A stretch of DNA of 49,379 bases, taken from contig JACRAZ010000091.1 in NCBI GenBank assembly GCA_016213205.1, positions 1 to 49,379 on the forward strand. Reading direction: 5' to 3'. Under the pieces are notes generated by a model, which did not search any database, was not told the DNA's origin, and worked only from the letters and a program-made list of their open reading frames with translations. The position numbers and the translations under genes are program-made. This document shows positions 1 through 7,270 of this stretch, one piece after another. Positions within the stretch are counted from its first letter, which is position 1. Each line of letters starts with the position of its first letter. This stretch comes from Burkholderiales bacterium. Lineage in GTDB: Bacteria > Pseudomonadota > Gammaproteobacteria > Burkholderiales > Burkholderiaceae_C.

Positions 1-657
1 GCCGGTGGCGCTGAAGCTGTCGTCGCCGCCGTTCATGCGGACCACGAACTGCTCCATCGTGCCCGCGTCGATCGAGAACGGCGCGGGGTCGAGCCGGTCG
101 AAGCGCACCCGGGCGCCGTTGGCGGTGAGCGTGAAGACCTCGGCGCCGTTGCCGCCGTTGACCTCGGCGGTGTCGATGCCGTCGCCGCCCTCGAACAGGT
201 CGGTGTCGTCGCCCGGGTTCCAGACCAGCCGGTCGTCGCCGCCATCGCCGTAGACGAAGTCGTTGCCGTCGCCGCCGGTGAGCGTGTCCTGGCCGTCGCC
301 GCCGTGCATCAGGTCGACACCGCCCTGGCCGCGCAGCGTGTCGTTGCCGGCGTCGCCCAGCAGCAGGTCGTCGGCGGAGCCGCCGGTGAGCGTGTCGTTG
401 CCGTTGCCGCCGGAGATGTTGGCCTTGGGCAGCGCGCCCCCGCTCTCGTTCAGCGACACGGTGTCGTCGCCCTCGCCGCCGCCGAGCTGCAGCAGGCGCG
501 TGTTGGCGATCGTCGGCACGGCGCCCGTGACGGGCACGGCACCGCCGTTGACCAGCAGGGTGCCGGCGCCGGTGCGCGAGATCTCGATGGCGTTCGAGAG
601 CGTGTCACCCTGCACGGTGAGCGTGCCGCGGGGGGAGAACTGTGCGTTGATGGTCAT
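1..657 (-). CDS. RTX-type (hemolysin-type) calcium-binding repeat protein, C-terminus outside window
   Basis: The reading frame starts at 657 (MTINAQFSPRG) and stays open to base 1, so the C-terminus lies beyond the window. After about 75 residues of beta-rich, Gly/Thr-rich sequence come glycine/aspartate nonapeptides of the GGxGxDxLx type (for example GGNGNDTLTGG, GDAGNDTLRG, GGDGQDTLTGG), the hallmark of calcium-binding RTX beta-rolls. Such proteins are usually exported by type I secretion, but the C-terminal signal that would confirm this is not visible. AAGGA lies 5 bases before the ATG. The gene begins only 10 bases after the stop of the PEP-CTERM gene at 668-1204, so the two are probably co-transcribed. 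The first 20 or so residues do not look like a Sec signal peptide. Confidence 0.85.
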   Translation of the reverse strand, partial: MTINAQFSPRGTLTVQGDTLSNAIEISRTGAGTLLVNGGAVPVTGAVPTIANTRLLQLGGGEGDDTVSLNESGGALPKANISGGNGNDTLTGGSADDLLLGDAGNDTLRGQGGVDLMHGGDGQDTLTGGDGNDFVYGDGGDDRLVWNPGDDTDLFEGGDGIDTAEVNGGNGAEVFTLTANGARVRFDRLDPAPFSIDAGTMEQFVVRMNGGDDSFSATG

Positions 658-667
658 GGCAGTCCTT

Positions 668-1204
668 TCAGCGGCGGGTGCTGCGGCGGCTCAGGCTCAG
701 GCCGAGCAAGGCCAGGCCCGCCAGCGCATAGCTCGCGGGCTCGGGCACCTGCTGCGGCGCGAGCTGGATGTCGATCGGCGCCACCAGCTGCCCGCCGGCG
801 CCGGGCAGCAGCGTGCCCTGCAGCGCGAGGCCGGCGATCGCGTTGTTGGCGAAGTCCACGCCCGAGAAGCCTTCGGCCAGCACGAAGTCGATGCCGACCG
901 GCAGGCCCTCGAACAAGGTCACCAGCGGGAAGTTCGGGAACTCCTGGTCGTTCGTCTCGTGGAAGGTCTGGCCCAGGAAGGTGAAGCCGATCTCGAGGCT
1001 GCCGCCGGCCGCACCGGGCGACACGGCGGCCGCGCCGGCGAACGCGTCATCAAAGCGGATGAAGCCGGTGCCCACCGCACCGACGAAGGGCCCGGTGTTG
1101 ACCGTGGCGCTGAATGCGAACTGCACCGGCGCGGCTTGCGCCGGCAGCAGGGCGGCCGTGAGCACCAGGGCGGTGGCGGCGTGCAGGAGGGTCTTGGTTG
1201 TCAT
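668..1204 (-). CDS. PEP-CTERM sorting domain protein
   Basis: 178 aa. The ATG at 1204 is preceded by GGGAG and followed by a typical signal peptide (MTTKTLLHAATALVLTAAL, cleavage near AQA-A). The body is a beta-rich domain of unknown function. The C-terminus has the VPEPASYALAGLALLGL hydrophobic segment followed by an Arg-rich tail, which is the PEP-CTERM signal recognised by exosortase in exopolysaccharide-making Gram-negatives. No exosortase gene is in this window. The protein should be exported, processed at the PEP motif and held at or released from the surface. The RTX-type gene starts 10 bases downstream, suggesting a shared surface-related job. An upstream in-frame extension exists but lacks a ribosome site and would bury the signal peptide. 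Confidence 0.9.
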   Translation of the reverse strand: MTTKTLLHAATALVLTAALLPAQAAPVQFAFSATVNTGPFVGAVGTGFIRFDDAFAGAAAVSPGAAGGSLEIGFTFLGQTFHETNDQEFPNFPLVTLFEGLPVGIDFVLAEGFSGVDFANNAIAGLALQGTLLPGAGGQLVAPIDIQLAPQQVPEPASYALAGLALLGLSLSRRSTRR

Positions 1205-1680
1205 GGGGTCTATCTCCCGTAAGGTGAAGCAGGGTCTTGGCATGCCGGGCTTGGCACGGGGCAGACCTACGAGGGCTGGGCGCTGATGGATCAGACGTTT
1301 TTCAGCCGATGCGCGCGACAGCACGAAGGCGTGACTTTGTTCACGTTCTGCGGGTGGGGGGCGATCTTCATGGGGGCTCCTGGTGCGAGGAGCGCACTGT
1401 GCGAGCGGGCGCGTTGCACCCGCGTTCCATCACCCGCGGCCCCACACGGGCCGGGGCCGCGACCGATCGAGCCTGGGCGGGTGGGTCCAGCGCCAGTGCC
1501 ATGCAGAGGTCGATGTCGGCCACCGCGTTGCCAGGCCGCGCTTCGCGTGACCATGGGACTCACCCACGACCCGGCGTGCATCGGCCCGCCGGACCCGCTG
1601 CTGGAAACCTTGGGCGAGGCAGGACTGCCCGCCCTGTGAGGGCCGAGCGGCGGCTTCTGGCCGCGGCCCGCGCATGACGG

Positions 1681-1736
1681 GATCAGCACGGTGGGATCAG
1701 CACGGTGGGATCAGCACGACCGGATCAGCACGACCG
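1681..1736. repeat. 14-bp tandem repeat, four units
   Basis: Four head-to-tail copies of a 14-mer: GATCAGCACGGTGG twice (1681-1694, 1695-1708), then GATCAGCACGACCG twice (1709-1722, 1723-1736). The two sub-variants differ only in the last four bases. The array ends about 95 bases upstream of the GTTCA direct repeat. Confidence 0.95.
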
Positions 1737-1831
1737 GAACCGTCGGCCCGCCGGCCGTGTTGTGCTTCCGCGAGAGGTTTCCAGGCCTGCAGCCGTGCCG
1801 GGTCGAAGCCCCGCGGCGCTCCCGCACGTCC

Positions 1832-1872
1832 GTTCAGCTGCGGTTCACGCAGGCGCAGGCACGATGGGCCCA
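1832..1872 (+). promoter_or_regulatory. Direct-repeat operator and probable promoter upstream of the glycine-zipper/PepSY/two-component operon
   Basis: GTTCA at 1832-1836 and again at 1843-1847 form an 11-bp-period direct repeat, the layout used by OmpR/PhoB-type response regulators. A weak -10 candidate CACGAT (1860-1865) sits 12 bases after the second half-site, and GATGGGCCCA follows at 1863-1872. Exactly the same arrangement, including the 20-base offset from the second GTTCA to GATGGGCCCA, occurs at 4770-4810. The response regulator encoded at 2681 is the obvious candidate to bind; that link is inference. Confidence 0.65.
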
Positions 1873-1893
1873 CGATCAACCGTCGGAGCCCTG

Positions 1894-2397
1894 ATGAAGC
1901 GCCTTGCCCTTGCCGCCCTGGCGGCCACCGCCGCCCTCGGCGTTCACGCCGAGCCCTACTTCGACCATGCCCGCGTGCGCAGCGTCGAGCCGCAGTACGA
2001 CAGCGTGAGCGTGCCGCGCGAGGAGTGCCGCCGGCACCCGATCGACGAGCGCCGCCGCGCCGGGCCGGAACGCGACCCGGGTGGCCTGGTGGTCGGTGGC
2101 GTGCTGGGCGCGCTGCTGGGCAACCAGGTCGGCAAGGGCCATGGCCGCGAGGCCGCCACCGCGGTGGGCGCCGTGGTGGGGGCCGTGGCCGGCGACCACC
2201 TCGCGAACCGCCACCGCTGGGAGCCGGCGGACGACCCGCCGCGCGAGGTGGTGAGCTGCCGCACGGTGAACGAGCTCAGCACGCGCATCGTGGGCTACCG
2301 CGTCACCTACGACTACCACGGCCAGCAGTTCACCACGGTGATGCGCGAGCCCCCCGGGCCGCACCTGCGGGTGCGCGTGTCGGTCGATCCTGTTTGA
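1894..2397 (+). CDS. Glycine-zipper 2TM outer-membrane/periplasmic protein
   Basis: 167 aa with a signal peptide (MKRLALAALAATAALGVHAE). Residues about 65-110 form a glycine-zipper segment (GGLVVGGVLGALLGNQVGKG, then AVGAVVGAVAGD) as in the Rick_17kDa/YmgG-like families of envelope proteins. The C-terminal region has a compact beta-type sequence ending in RVRVSVDPV. GGAG lies 6 bases before the ATG. It is the first gene of a rightward unit with PepSY, response regulator and kinase genes, and the direct-repeat operator lies 22-62 bases upstream. Proteins of this type are commonly induced by envelope stress; the exact role here is unknown. Confidence 0.85.
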   Translation: MKRLALAALAATAALGVHAEPYFDHARVRSVEPQYDSVSVPREECRRHPIDERRRAGPERDPGGLVVGGVLGALLGNQVGKGHGREAATAVGAVVGAVAGDHLANRHRWEPADDPPREVVSCRTVNELSTRIVGYRVTYDYHGQQFTTVMREPPGPHLRVRVSVDPV

Positions 2398-2420
2398 GCG
2401 GTAGTACGATCCACCGCACC

Positions 2421-2657
2421 GTGACACCCCTGCTCAAGCCGCTCTGTGCCCTGCTGATCGTGCTGGCCACCCCGGCCTGGGCCGACATCAGCCGCGACGA
2501 GGCCGCGGCCGCGGCCCAGCGCGTGAGCAACGGGCGCGTGCTCTCGGTCGAGAAGGCCGAGTCCGGCCGCCGCCCGGTCTGGCGCGTGAAGATCCTCACC
2601 GCGCAAGGCGAGGTGCGTGTGGTGCTGATCGACGCCGCCAGCGGGCGCCCGCTCTGA
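2421..2657 (+). CDS. Small exported PepSY-domain protein
   Basis: 78 aa from a GTG start, chosen because it precedes a good signal peptide (TPLLKPLCALLIVLATPAWA). The mature part is a single PepSY unit: ISRDEAAAAAQRVSNGRVLS, then WRVKILTAQGEVRVVLIDAA. PepSY proteins are small periplasmic domains, often encoded next to OmpR/QseB-type systems in Pseudomonas and Burkholderiales, where they are thought to modulate signal sensing or peptidase activity. It lies 23 bases before the response regulator and 23 after the glycine-zipper gene, so one operon is likely. The start codon is the least certain part; no strong ribosome site is visible. Confidence 0.8.
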   Translation: MTPLLKPLCALLIVLATPAWADISRDEAAAAAQRVSNGRVLSVEKAESGRRPVWRVKILTAQGEVRVVLIDAASGRPL

Positions 2658-2680
2658 GCCCGCCGGCAAGGCGCTCCGGC

Positions 2681-3352
2681 ATGCGGCTGCTGCTGATCGA
2701 GGACGACGCCGCGCTGCGGCTCGGCCTGGCACGCCAGCTGGCGGCCGAAGGCTACCGGGTCGACCAGGCGGCCGATGGCGAGGACGGCCTGTTCCAGGCG
2801 CGCGAGTACCCGGTCGACCTGGCCATCATCGACCTCGGGCTGCCCAAGCTCGGCGGCCTGGCGGTGGTGCAGCGCCTGCGGGCCGACGGCCGCACGATCC
2901 CCATCCTGATCCTCACCGCGCGCGGCAGCTGGCAGGACAAGGTGCTCGGGCTGGAAGCGGGCGCCGACGACTACCTGGTCAAGCCCTTCGAGTACCCCGA
3001 GCTGGCCGCGCGCATCAAGGCCTTGCTGCGGCGCGCCTTGAAGGCCACGTCGGACGTGCTCACGCTGGGGCCGCTGGCGATCGACTTCTCGGCCCAGGTG
3101 GCCTCGCTGAACGGCGTGGCGATGGACCTCACCGCGTTCGAGTACCGGCTGCTGGAGTACCTGGTGCGCGAACGCGCGCGGGTGGTGAGCAAGCAGGAGC
3201 TGTCCGACTACCTGTACCCGCACGACGAAGACCGCGACAGCAACGTGCTGGAGGTGCTGATCGGCCGGCTGCGCCGCAAGCTCGACCCGGACGGCCGCCT
3301 GGCGCCGATCGAGACGCTGCGGGGGCGGGGCTACCGGTTCACCCTCGGATGA
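2681..3352 (+). CDS. OmpR/QseB-type response regulator
   Basis: 223 aa. The receiver domain (residues 1-115) has the acidic pair E7-D8-D9, phospho-acceptor D51 in IIDLGLP, and the KPF lysine motif after DDYLV. The C-terminal winged helix (about 125-220) carries FEYRLLEYLVRE, the recognition-helix region SNVLEVLIGRLRRKL and the closing RGRGYRFTL. This is the PmrA/QseB branch of the OmpR family. The stop overlaps the kinase start in an ATGA arrangement, indicating translational coupling. The probable targets are the two GTTCA-N6-GTTCA sites (1832 and 4770), which would make the operon autoregulated and bring the gene at 4834 into the same regulon. Confidence 0.93.
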   Translation: MRLLLIEDDAALRLGLARQLAAEGYRVDQAADGEDGLFQAREYPVDLAIIDLGLPKLGGLAVVQRLRADGRTIPILILTARGSWQDKVLGLEAGADDYLVKPFEYPELAARIKALLRRALKATSDVLTLGPLAIDFSAQVASLNGVAMDLTAFEYRLLEYLVRERARVVSKQELSDYLYPHDEDRDSNVLEVLIGRLRRKLDPDGRLAPIETLRGRGYRFTLG

Positions 3353-4680
3353 GGTTCCACGACTCGATCCGCGCCCGCCTGATCCTGGGCGCCACGCTGG
3401 TGCTGGTGGCGTTTGTCGCCGGGGCCGGCCTGGCGGTGCAGCGCGCCCATGCCGAAAGCGCGCATGCGGCCCGCCTGGCCCAGCTGCGCAGCACGGTGTA
3501 CCTGCTGCTCGCGGGCGCCGAGGTCGACGCCGGCGGCACGCTGGTGATGCCCGAGGCCCTGCCCGAACCTCGCTTGTCGCTGCCGGGCTCGGGCCTGTAC
3601 GCGAGCATCGTCAACCTGCACCAGCGCGCGCAATGGCAATCGGCATCCGCCGTGGGCCTGCGCCTGCCCTTCCAGCGTGAGCTGGCCGTGGGGCAATGGC
3701 GCCACGAAACGCTGGCATCGGAGGGCAGGACCTACCTCGCGCTGGGTTATGCCGTGAAGTGGGCCGGCGCCGCGGAGCCCGCGCCGCTGGTGCTGTCGGT
3801 GCTGGAGGACAAGGCGGCCTTCGACCGCGAGCTGGCCGTCTTCGAGCGCAGCCTGTGGGCCTGGCTGGGTGGCGCCGGCGTGCTGCTGCTGGTGGCGCAG
3901 ACGGTGCTGCTCGAGTGGGGCTTGTCGCCGCTGCGGCGCATCGCGCGCGAGGTGCGCCGCATCGAGCACGGCGAGCAGGCCGAGGTCGCGGGCCGCTACC
4001 CCGCGGAGATCGCCGCGCTGACCCGCAACCTCAACACTCTGATCCGCCAGGAGCGCCTGCGCCAGACGCGCTACAAGGAGGCCCTGAGCTTCCTGGCCCA
4101 CAGCCTGAAGACGCCACTGGCCGTGCTGCGCACCGCCTTGAACGAGCCCGCCCGGCTGGCGGCGGTGGTCACCGAGCAGGTGGCGCGCATGGACGACATC
4201 GTCCAGTACCAGCTGGGCCGCGCGGCCGCCAGCGGCGCGGCCCGCTTCGCGCCCTACCTGGCACTGGCGCCGGTGCTCGGCCGCATCCGCGATTCGCTGC
4301 AGAAGGTGTACGCCGACAAGGGCCTGGACTTCGCGATCGAGTGCCCGCGCGAGCTGAGCTGGCGCATCGACGAAGGCGACGCCTTCGAGATGCTGGGCAA
4401 CCTGATGGACAACGCGGCCAAGTGGGCCCGGCACCGGGTGGTGGTGGCGGCCTGGCGCGAGGCCGGCCGGCTGCACATCCGCGTGCAGGACGATGGGCCG
4501 GGGTTCAGCGACACGCAGTCCGTCCTGCAACTGCATGTGCGGGGCGACGAGCGGGTGGCCGGCCACGGCGTGGGCCTGGCGGTCGTCAACGACCTGGTGG
4601 CCAGCCACGAGGGGCAGCTCACGCTGTCCCGCTCGGACCTGGGTGGTGCGCGGCTGGACATCGTGCTGCCGGCCGCCTGA
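3349..4680 (+). CDS. Sensor histidine kinase (QseC/PmrB-like)
   Basis: 443 aa. Membrane segments at about residues 10-31 and 165-185 bracket a periplasmic sensor region of about 130 residues. A HAMP-like stretch follows, then the dimerisation/phospho-acceptor motif with H251 (AHSLKTPLAVLRTAL), N-box EMLGNLMDNAAKWA, G1 box DDGPGF and G2 box GHGVGLAV of the HATPase domain. It overlaps the response regulator gene by 4 bases and is its cognate kinase. The signal is unknown; the co-encoded PepSY and glycine-zipper proteins point to the envelope or to cations/cationic compounds, which is inference. It ends the operon. Confidence 0.93.
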   Translation: MRFHDSIRARLILGATLVLVAFVAGAGLAVQRAHAESAHAARLAQLRSTVYLLLAGAEVDAGGTLVMPEALPEPRLSLPGSGLYASIVNLHQRAQWQSASAVGLRLPFQRELAVGQWRHETLASEGRTYLALGYAVKWAGAAEPAPLVLSVLEDKAAFDRELAVFERSLWAWLGGAGVLLLVAQTVLLEWGLSPLRRIAREVRRIEHGEQAEVAGRYPAEIAALTRNLNTLIRQERLRQTRYKEALSFLAHSLKTPLAVLRTALNEPARLAAVVTEQVARMDDIVQYQLGRAAASGAARFAPYLALAPVLGRIRDSLQKVYADKGLDFAIECPRELSWRIDEGDAFEMLGNLMDNAAKWARHRVVVAAWREAGRLHIRVQDDGPGFSDTQSVLQLHVRGDERVAGHGVGLAVVNDLVASHEGQLTLSRSDLGGARLDIVLPAA

Positions 4681-4769
4681 GTCCGGCCCCTGCAGCCCTG
4701 CGGACTGGTCCCCCAGGGGGATCGGGCCGGCCGGGAGCGGCCCGGTCCGGCCTGAACGATCTGGCCGCC

Positions 4770-4810
4770 GTTCAGCTGCCGTTCATGCAGGGCGGCAGAA
4801 GATGGGCCCA
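4770..4810 (+). promoter_or_regulatory. Second copy of the GTTCA direct-repeat operator/promoter
   Basis: GTTCA at 4770-4774 and 4781-4785 (11-bp period), then GAAGAT (4798-4803, weak -10) and GATGGGCCCA (4801-4810). The sequence GTTCAGCTGC(C/G)GTTCA and the 20-base offset to GATGGGCCCA match the site at 1832-1872. A CTGAAC at 4752-4757 is an inverted partner of GTTCAG at 4770-4775. The ATG of the DGDGIPN protein follows 23 bases after the conserved block, leaving room for its AAGGAG ribosome site. Confidence 0.65.
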
Positions 4811-4833
4811 TGCCAACCCCGAAGGAGTCTGTC

Positions 4834-5241
4834 ATGAGCAAGTGCAGGTCAATGGTCGCCGGTGCGCTGGTGCTTGCCGGCGTGTTCGCCAGCGGTACCG
4901 CGCTCGCCAACCACGGCGCCAACGTGCAATGGTCGGTGACGATCGGCGGCCCGGTCGGCGTGCCCGTCTACTTGCCGCCGTCACCGGTCCATGTCCGTCC
5001 GGCGCCGATCTACGCGCCACCGATGCCGGTGTACGTGCAGCCCTATCCGACCTACCGCGGTGAGCAGTACTACCGGCCGCAGCCTCCCCATCGGTACCAC
5101 CCGGGACACCCGCGCTGGGACCGTGATGGTGATGGCATCCCCAATCGCCACGACCGGGTCTACAACCCGCGCTGGGACGTCGACGGCGACGGGATCCCGA
5201 ACCGGCACGACCGCCACGACGACCGGCACTGGCGCCGTTGA
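4834..5241 (+). CDS. Exported small protein with DxDGDGIPN calcium-binding-like repeats
   Basis: 135 aa. The ATG at 4834 is chosen over the in-frame ATG at 4810 because AAGGAG sits 8 bases before it and a signal peptide follows directly (MSKCRSMVAGALVLAGVFAS, cleavage near ALA-N). The middle is Pro/Tyr/Val-rich (VYLPPSPVHVRPAPIYAPPM). The C-terminus has two repeats of the form PRWDxDGDGIPNRHDR, matching thrombospondin type 3-like/EF-like calcium loops, and a His/Arg/Asp-rich end. It is a periplasmic or surface protein, possibly metal-binding. It shares its upstream operator with the two-component operon, so it is likely a target of that system. Confidence 0.85.
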   Translation: MSKCRSMVAGALVLAGVFASGTALANHGANVQWSVTIGGPVGVPVYLPPSPVHVRPAPIYAPPMPVYVQPYPTYRGEQYYRPQPPHRYHPGHPRWDRDGDGIPNRHDRVYNPRWDVDGDGIPNRHDRHDDRHWRR

Positions 5242-5263
5242 GGCCGGGTGACAGGCCGGGCCG

Positions 5264-5980
5264 TCAGCGACGCCGCGATGCCCGCGGCGGGCGGGGTGCA
5301 GGCGCGGGTGGGGCGGGGAACAGCACCCACGCCAGTTCGCGCAGCGCGTGCTTGAGCGCGGCCCAGGATTCGTCGCTGCGCAGGTCCACGCCGCCGAACA
5401 CCCGGATCTGCCGGCTGCGCAGCAGCAGGTGCTGAACCCCTGCCACCAGCAGCAGCGTCACGCCCTGCAGCCACGGGCGCTCGGACCACTCGGCGCCGCC
5501 GAGCACACGCGTGGCCTCGGCGCCCCATTGCTCGCGCTCGGCCTCGAGCAGCGCGGTCAGCTCGTTGCGCTCGTTCACCTCGCCGGCCAGCACCGCCAGC
5601 GTGAGCGGGCGCGCGCGCAGCGCATCGACGAAGTGCTCGAAGAAGCGCGCGTAGCGCTCGGCGGTGGGCAGCGACAGCAGCGCCTGCGGGTCGGGGCCCA
5701 GCAGGTCGGCCACCCGGGGCCAGAACCGGCCGCTTTCGCCCCAGGCGCGCAGCAGCTCGGGCAGGCCGCCGAAGTAGCGGTAGATCAGCACCTTGTCGAC
5801 TGCGGCCTGCTTGGCGATGGCATTGACGCCGATGCCGCCGAAGCCGTCGCGTGCGAGCACCTCGCCCACCGCGCCGAGGATGCGTTCTTCGGTGGCCGCC
5901 CGGTCGCGCGTGCGGGGCGTGGCGGCCCGGGGCTGGCGCGCGTGGCCTTCGCCACCGGGGTGGCGCGGCGGGCGCGTCAT
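5264..5980 (-). CDS. TetR/AcrR-family transcriptional repressor
   Basis: 238 aa. The N-terminal helix-turn-helix is clear: EERILGAVGEVLARDGFGGI followed by IAKQAAVDKVLIYRYFGGLP, the TetR signature at about residues 30-80. The rest is the helical ligand-binding/dimerisation domain, ending in a Pro/Arg-rich tail. Its ATG overlaps the stop of the nitroreductase gene by 4 bases, so both are translated from one mRNA. The promoter of that operon carries two TCAC-N6-GTGA palindromes (7160-7173, 7185-7198), which this regulator most probably binds, repressing itself and the nitroreductase. The inducing ligand is unknown, perhaps a nitro- or quinone-type compound handled by the enzyme. Confidence 0.92.
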   Translation of the reverse strand: MTRPPRHPGGEGHARQPRAATPRTRDRAATEERILGAVGEVLARDGFGGIGVNAIAKQAAVDKVLIYRYFGGLPELLRAWGESGRFWPRVADLLGPDPQALLSLPTAERYARFFEHFVDALRARPLTLAVLAGEVNERNELTALLEAEREQWGAEATRVLGGAEWSERPWLQGVTLLLVAGVQHLLLRSRQIRVFGGVDLRSDESWAALKHALRELAWVLFPAPPAPAPRPPRASRRR

Positions 5981-7146
5981 GCCCGCACCAGGTGGGCGTC
6001 GAGCCCGCGCCGCGGCGCCGGCTCCACGGGCGGGGCGAAGCCCACGCGGGCCCACATCTGCACCGTGTGCGATGGCCGGCTGGCGCCCAGCAGGCGGTGG
6101 ATCTCGGCATACGGAGCGGCTTGTTCGGGGTACTCCTGCAGCGCCTGCTGCAAGGGCTGCATGGCCACGCCGTGCGCGGTGGCGGCCAGCTGCACGCGCG
6201 CATAGGCACGCCCGGCATCGACCTGCGTCGCGCGCGCGTTGCCCTCGCTCACCAGCCACAGGAAGCCGGGCGTCGTGGCGATCTTGGCGTCGAAATCCTC
6301 CCGTTGCGAGCGCGTTGCCGCGTCGTCGGGCCCGGGCGCACGGGTGCGGTCGAACAGGCCCAGGCGGTCCAGCGCCACCAGCATCGGGCTGGTGATCGAC
6401 AGCCCGTCGCGGTGCTGCGCGATCTCGCGCCCGCCGATGCGCAGCCAGCGGAAGGATTCGAGGATGGTGCGCGGCGTGACGAGCTCAATGCGCCAGGCCT
6501 CGCGTGCGATGTCGCGCTGGCGTTGCAGGCTGGCGGCACCCCCCGGGTGATCGGGGCCGACGAAGCCCAGGCGCAGCGGATGCGGCCGCACCGCCTCGGC
6601 CATGGCCTGCCACGCGGCCGCGGGCACCGGCCGGGCCGGATCGTAGGCCTGGCGGTTGGTGTGGCGCCGCAGGATCTGCGCAAACAGCGGGTCCCGGGGC
6701 ACCGAGTCGTCGGCGACGAGGCGGATGCGCGCCACCGGACGCTCGTCGATCCTGTCGGGGCCGAAGGCGCCCTCGGGGAACAGCGTGATCTGCGCGCGCT
6801 GGCCCCGCTCGCGCGCGGCCAGGTCCAGCAGTTCCAGGAAGGTGCCGTGGCTCATCATGATCTGGCGCGAGAACGGGTCGGTCTCGGGCAGCAGGCGCTG
6901 CAGGTCGCAGCGCAGCAGGATCTCACCCTCGGTGCGCAGATCGACCAGCCACGACTGCAGGTTGTGCGAATGCGGCGCGAGGATCGCGTAGGACAGGATC
7001 GCGCGGCGCAGATCAGGCTCGGGGCCCGGCCCCTGCCACGCGGCGATGGCCTCGCCCGGCAGCCGGCCCGAGCAGCCGCCCGACGCCCCGGCCGCTGCCA
7101 GCACGACGCCCCCGCCCACCAGGCGGACGAATGCTCGACGGTCCAT
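5977..7146 (-). CDS. Acg-type nitroreductase-fold flavoprotein with Tat/lipoprotein-like leader
   Basis: 389 aa. The ATG at 7146 has AAGGAG 6 bases upstream. The N-terminus (MDRRAFVRLVGGGVVLAAAG) combines a twin-arginine-like RRAFVRL motif with a lipobox-like ASGGC25, so export with its flavin already bound is plausible. The body resembles the Acg family of FMN-binding nitroreductase-like proteins: PHSHNLQSW near residue 50, RRHTNRQAYDP in the middle, and a C-terminal VGFAPPVEPAPRR. The substrate cannot be told from sequence. It is the first gene of a two-gene operon with the TetR regulator and is driven by the promoter at 7178-7206. Confidence 0.85.
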   Translation of the reverse strand: MDRRAFVRLVGGGVVLAAAGASGGCSGRLPGEAIAAWQGPGPEPDLRRAILSYAILAPHSHNLQSWLVDLRTEGEILLRCDLQRLLPETDPFSRQIMMSHGTFLELLDLAARERGQRAQITLFPEGAFGPDRIDERPVARIRLVADDSVPRDPLFAQILRRHTNRQAYDPARPVPAAAWQAMAEAVRPHPLRLGFVGPDHPGGAASLQRQRDIAREAWRIELVTPRTILESFRWLRIGGREIAQHRDGLSITSPMLVALDRLGLFDRTRAPGPDDAATRSQREDFDAKIATTPGFLWLVSEGNARATQVDAGRAYARVQLAATAHGVAMQPLQQALQEYPEQAAPYAEIHRLLGASRPSHTVQMWARVGFAPPVEPAPRRGLDAHLVRA

Positions 7147-7159
7147 GTGCTGCTCCTTG

Positions 7160-7206
7160 TCACTCATTGGTGACACAACTCTAGTCACCGTTGAGTGACA
7201 TGTCAA
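7160..7206 (-). promoter_or_regulatory. Nitroreductase-tetR promoter with two TetR-type operators
   Basis: On the minus strand a perfect -35 TTGACA (7206-7201) is followed by a 17-bp spacer and a -10 TAGAGT (7183-7178). Two identical palindromes TCAC-N6-GTGA lie at 7185-7198 (in the spacer) and 7160-7173 (about +1 to +20), centred 25 bp apart. This is a textbook arrangement for repression by the TetR protein encoded second in the operon. Confidence 0.85.
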
Positions 7207-7270
7207 TGCGGGGGCCCGCCCGGCGCGGCTTGTGCCACGCGCCTCGGGCCGCCGGGTGGCGTCGGGGGGG

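Larger units (their letters stand above)
1205..1893. other. Intergenic region without a convincing gene
   Basis: About 690 bases separate the PEP-CTERM gene from the glycine-zipper gene. Open frames here are short, have proline/arginine-rich content typical of noncoding GC-rich DNA, and lack ribosome sites. The stretch holds a 14-bp tandem repeat (1681-1736) and, at its right end, a direct-repeat operator and likely promoter (1832-1872) for the rightward operon. Confidence 0.6.

Noticed and set aside
263..1222. Long plus-strand open frame over the RTX and PEP-CTERM genes
   Set aside because: Composition is typical of antisense in GC-rich DNA, with no ribosome site; the minus-strand genes have clear domains.
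5160..6218. Minus-strand frame overlapping the TetR gene
   Set aside because: Different frame from the TetR gene, without domain or ribosome site.
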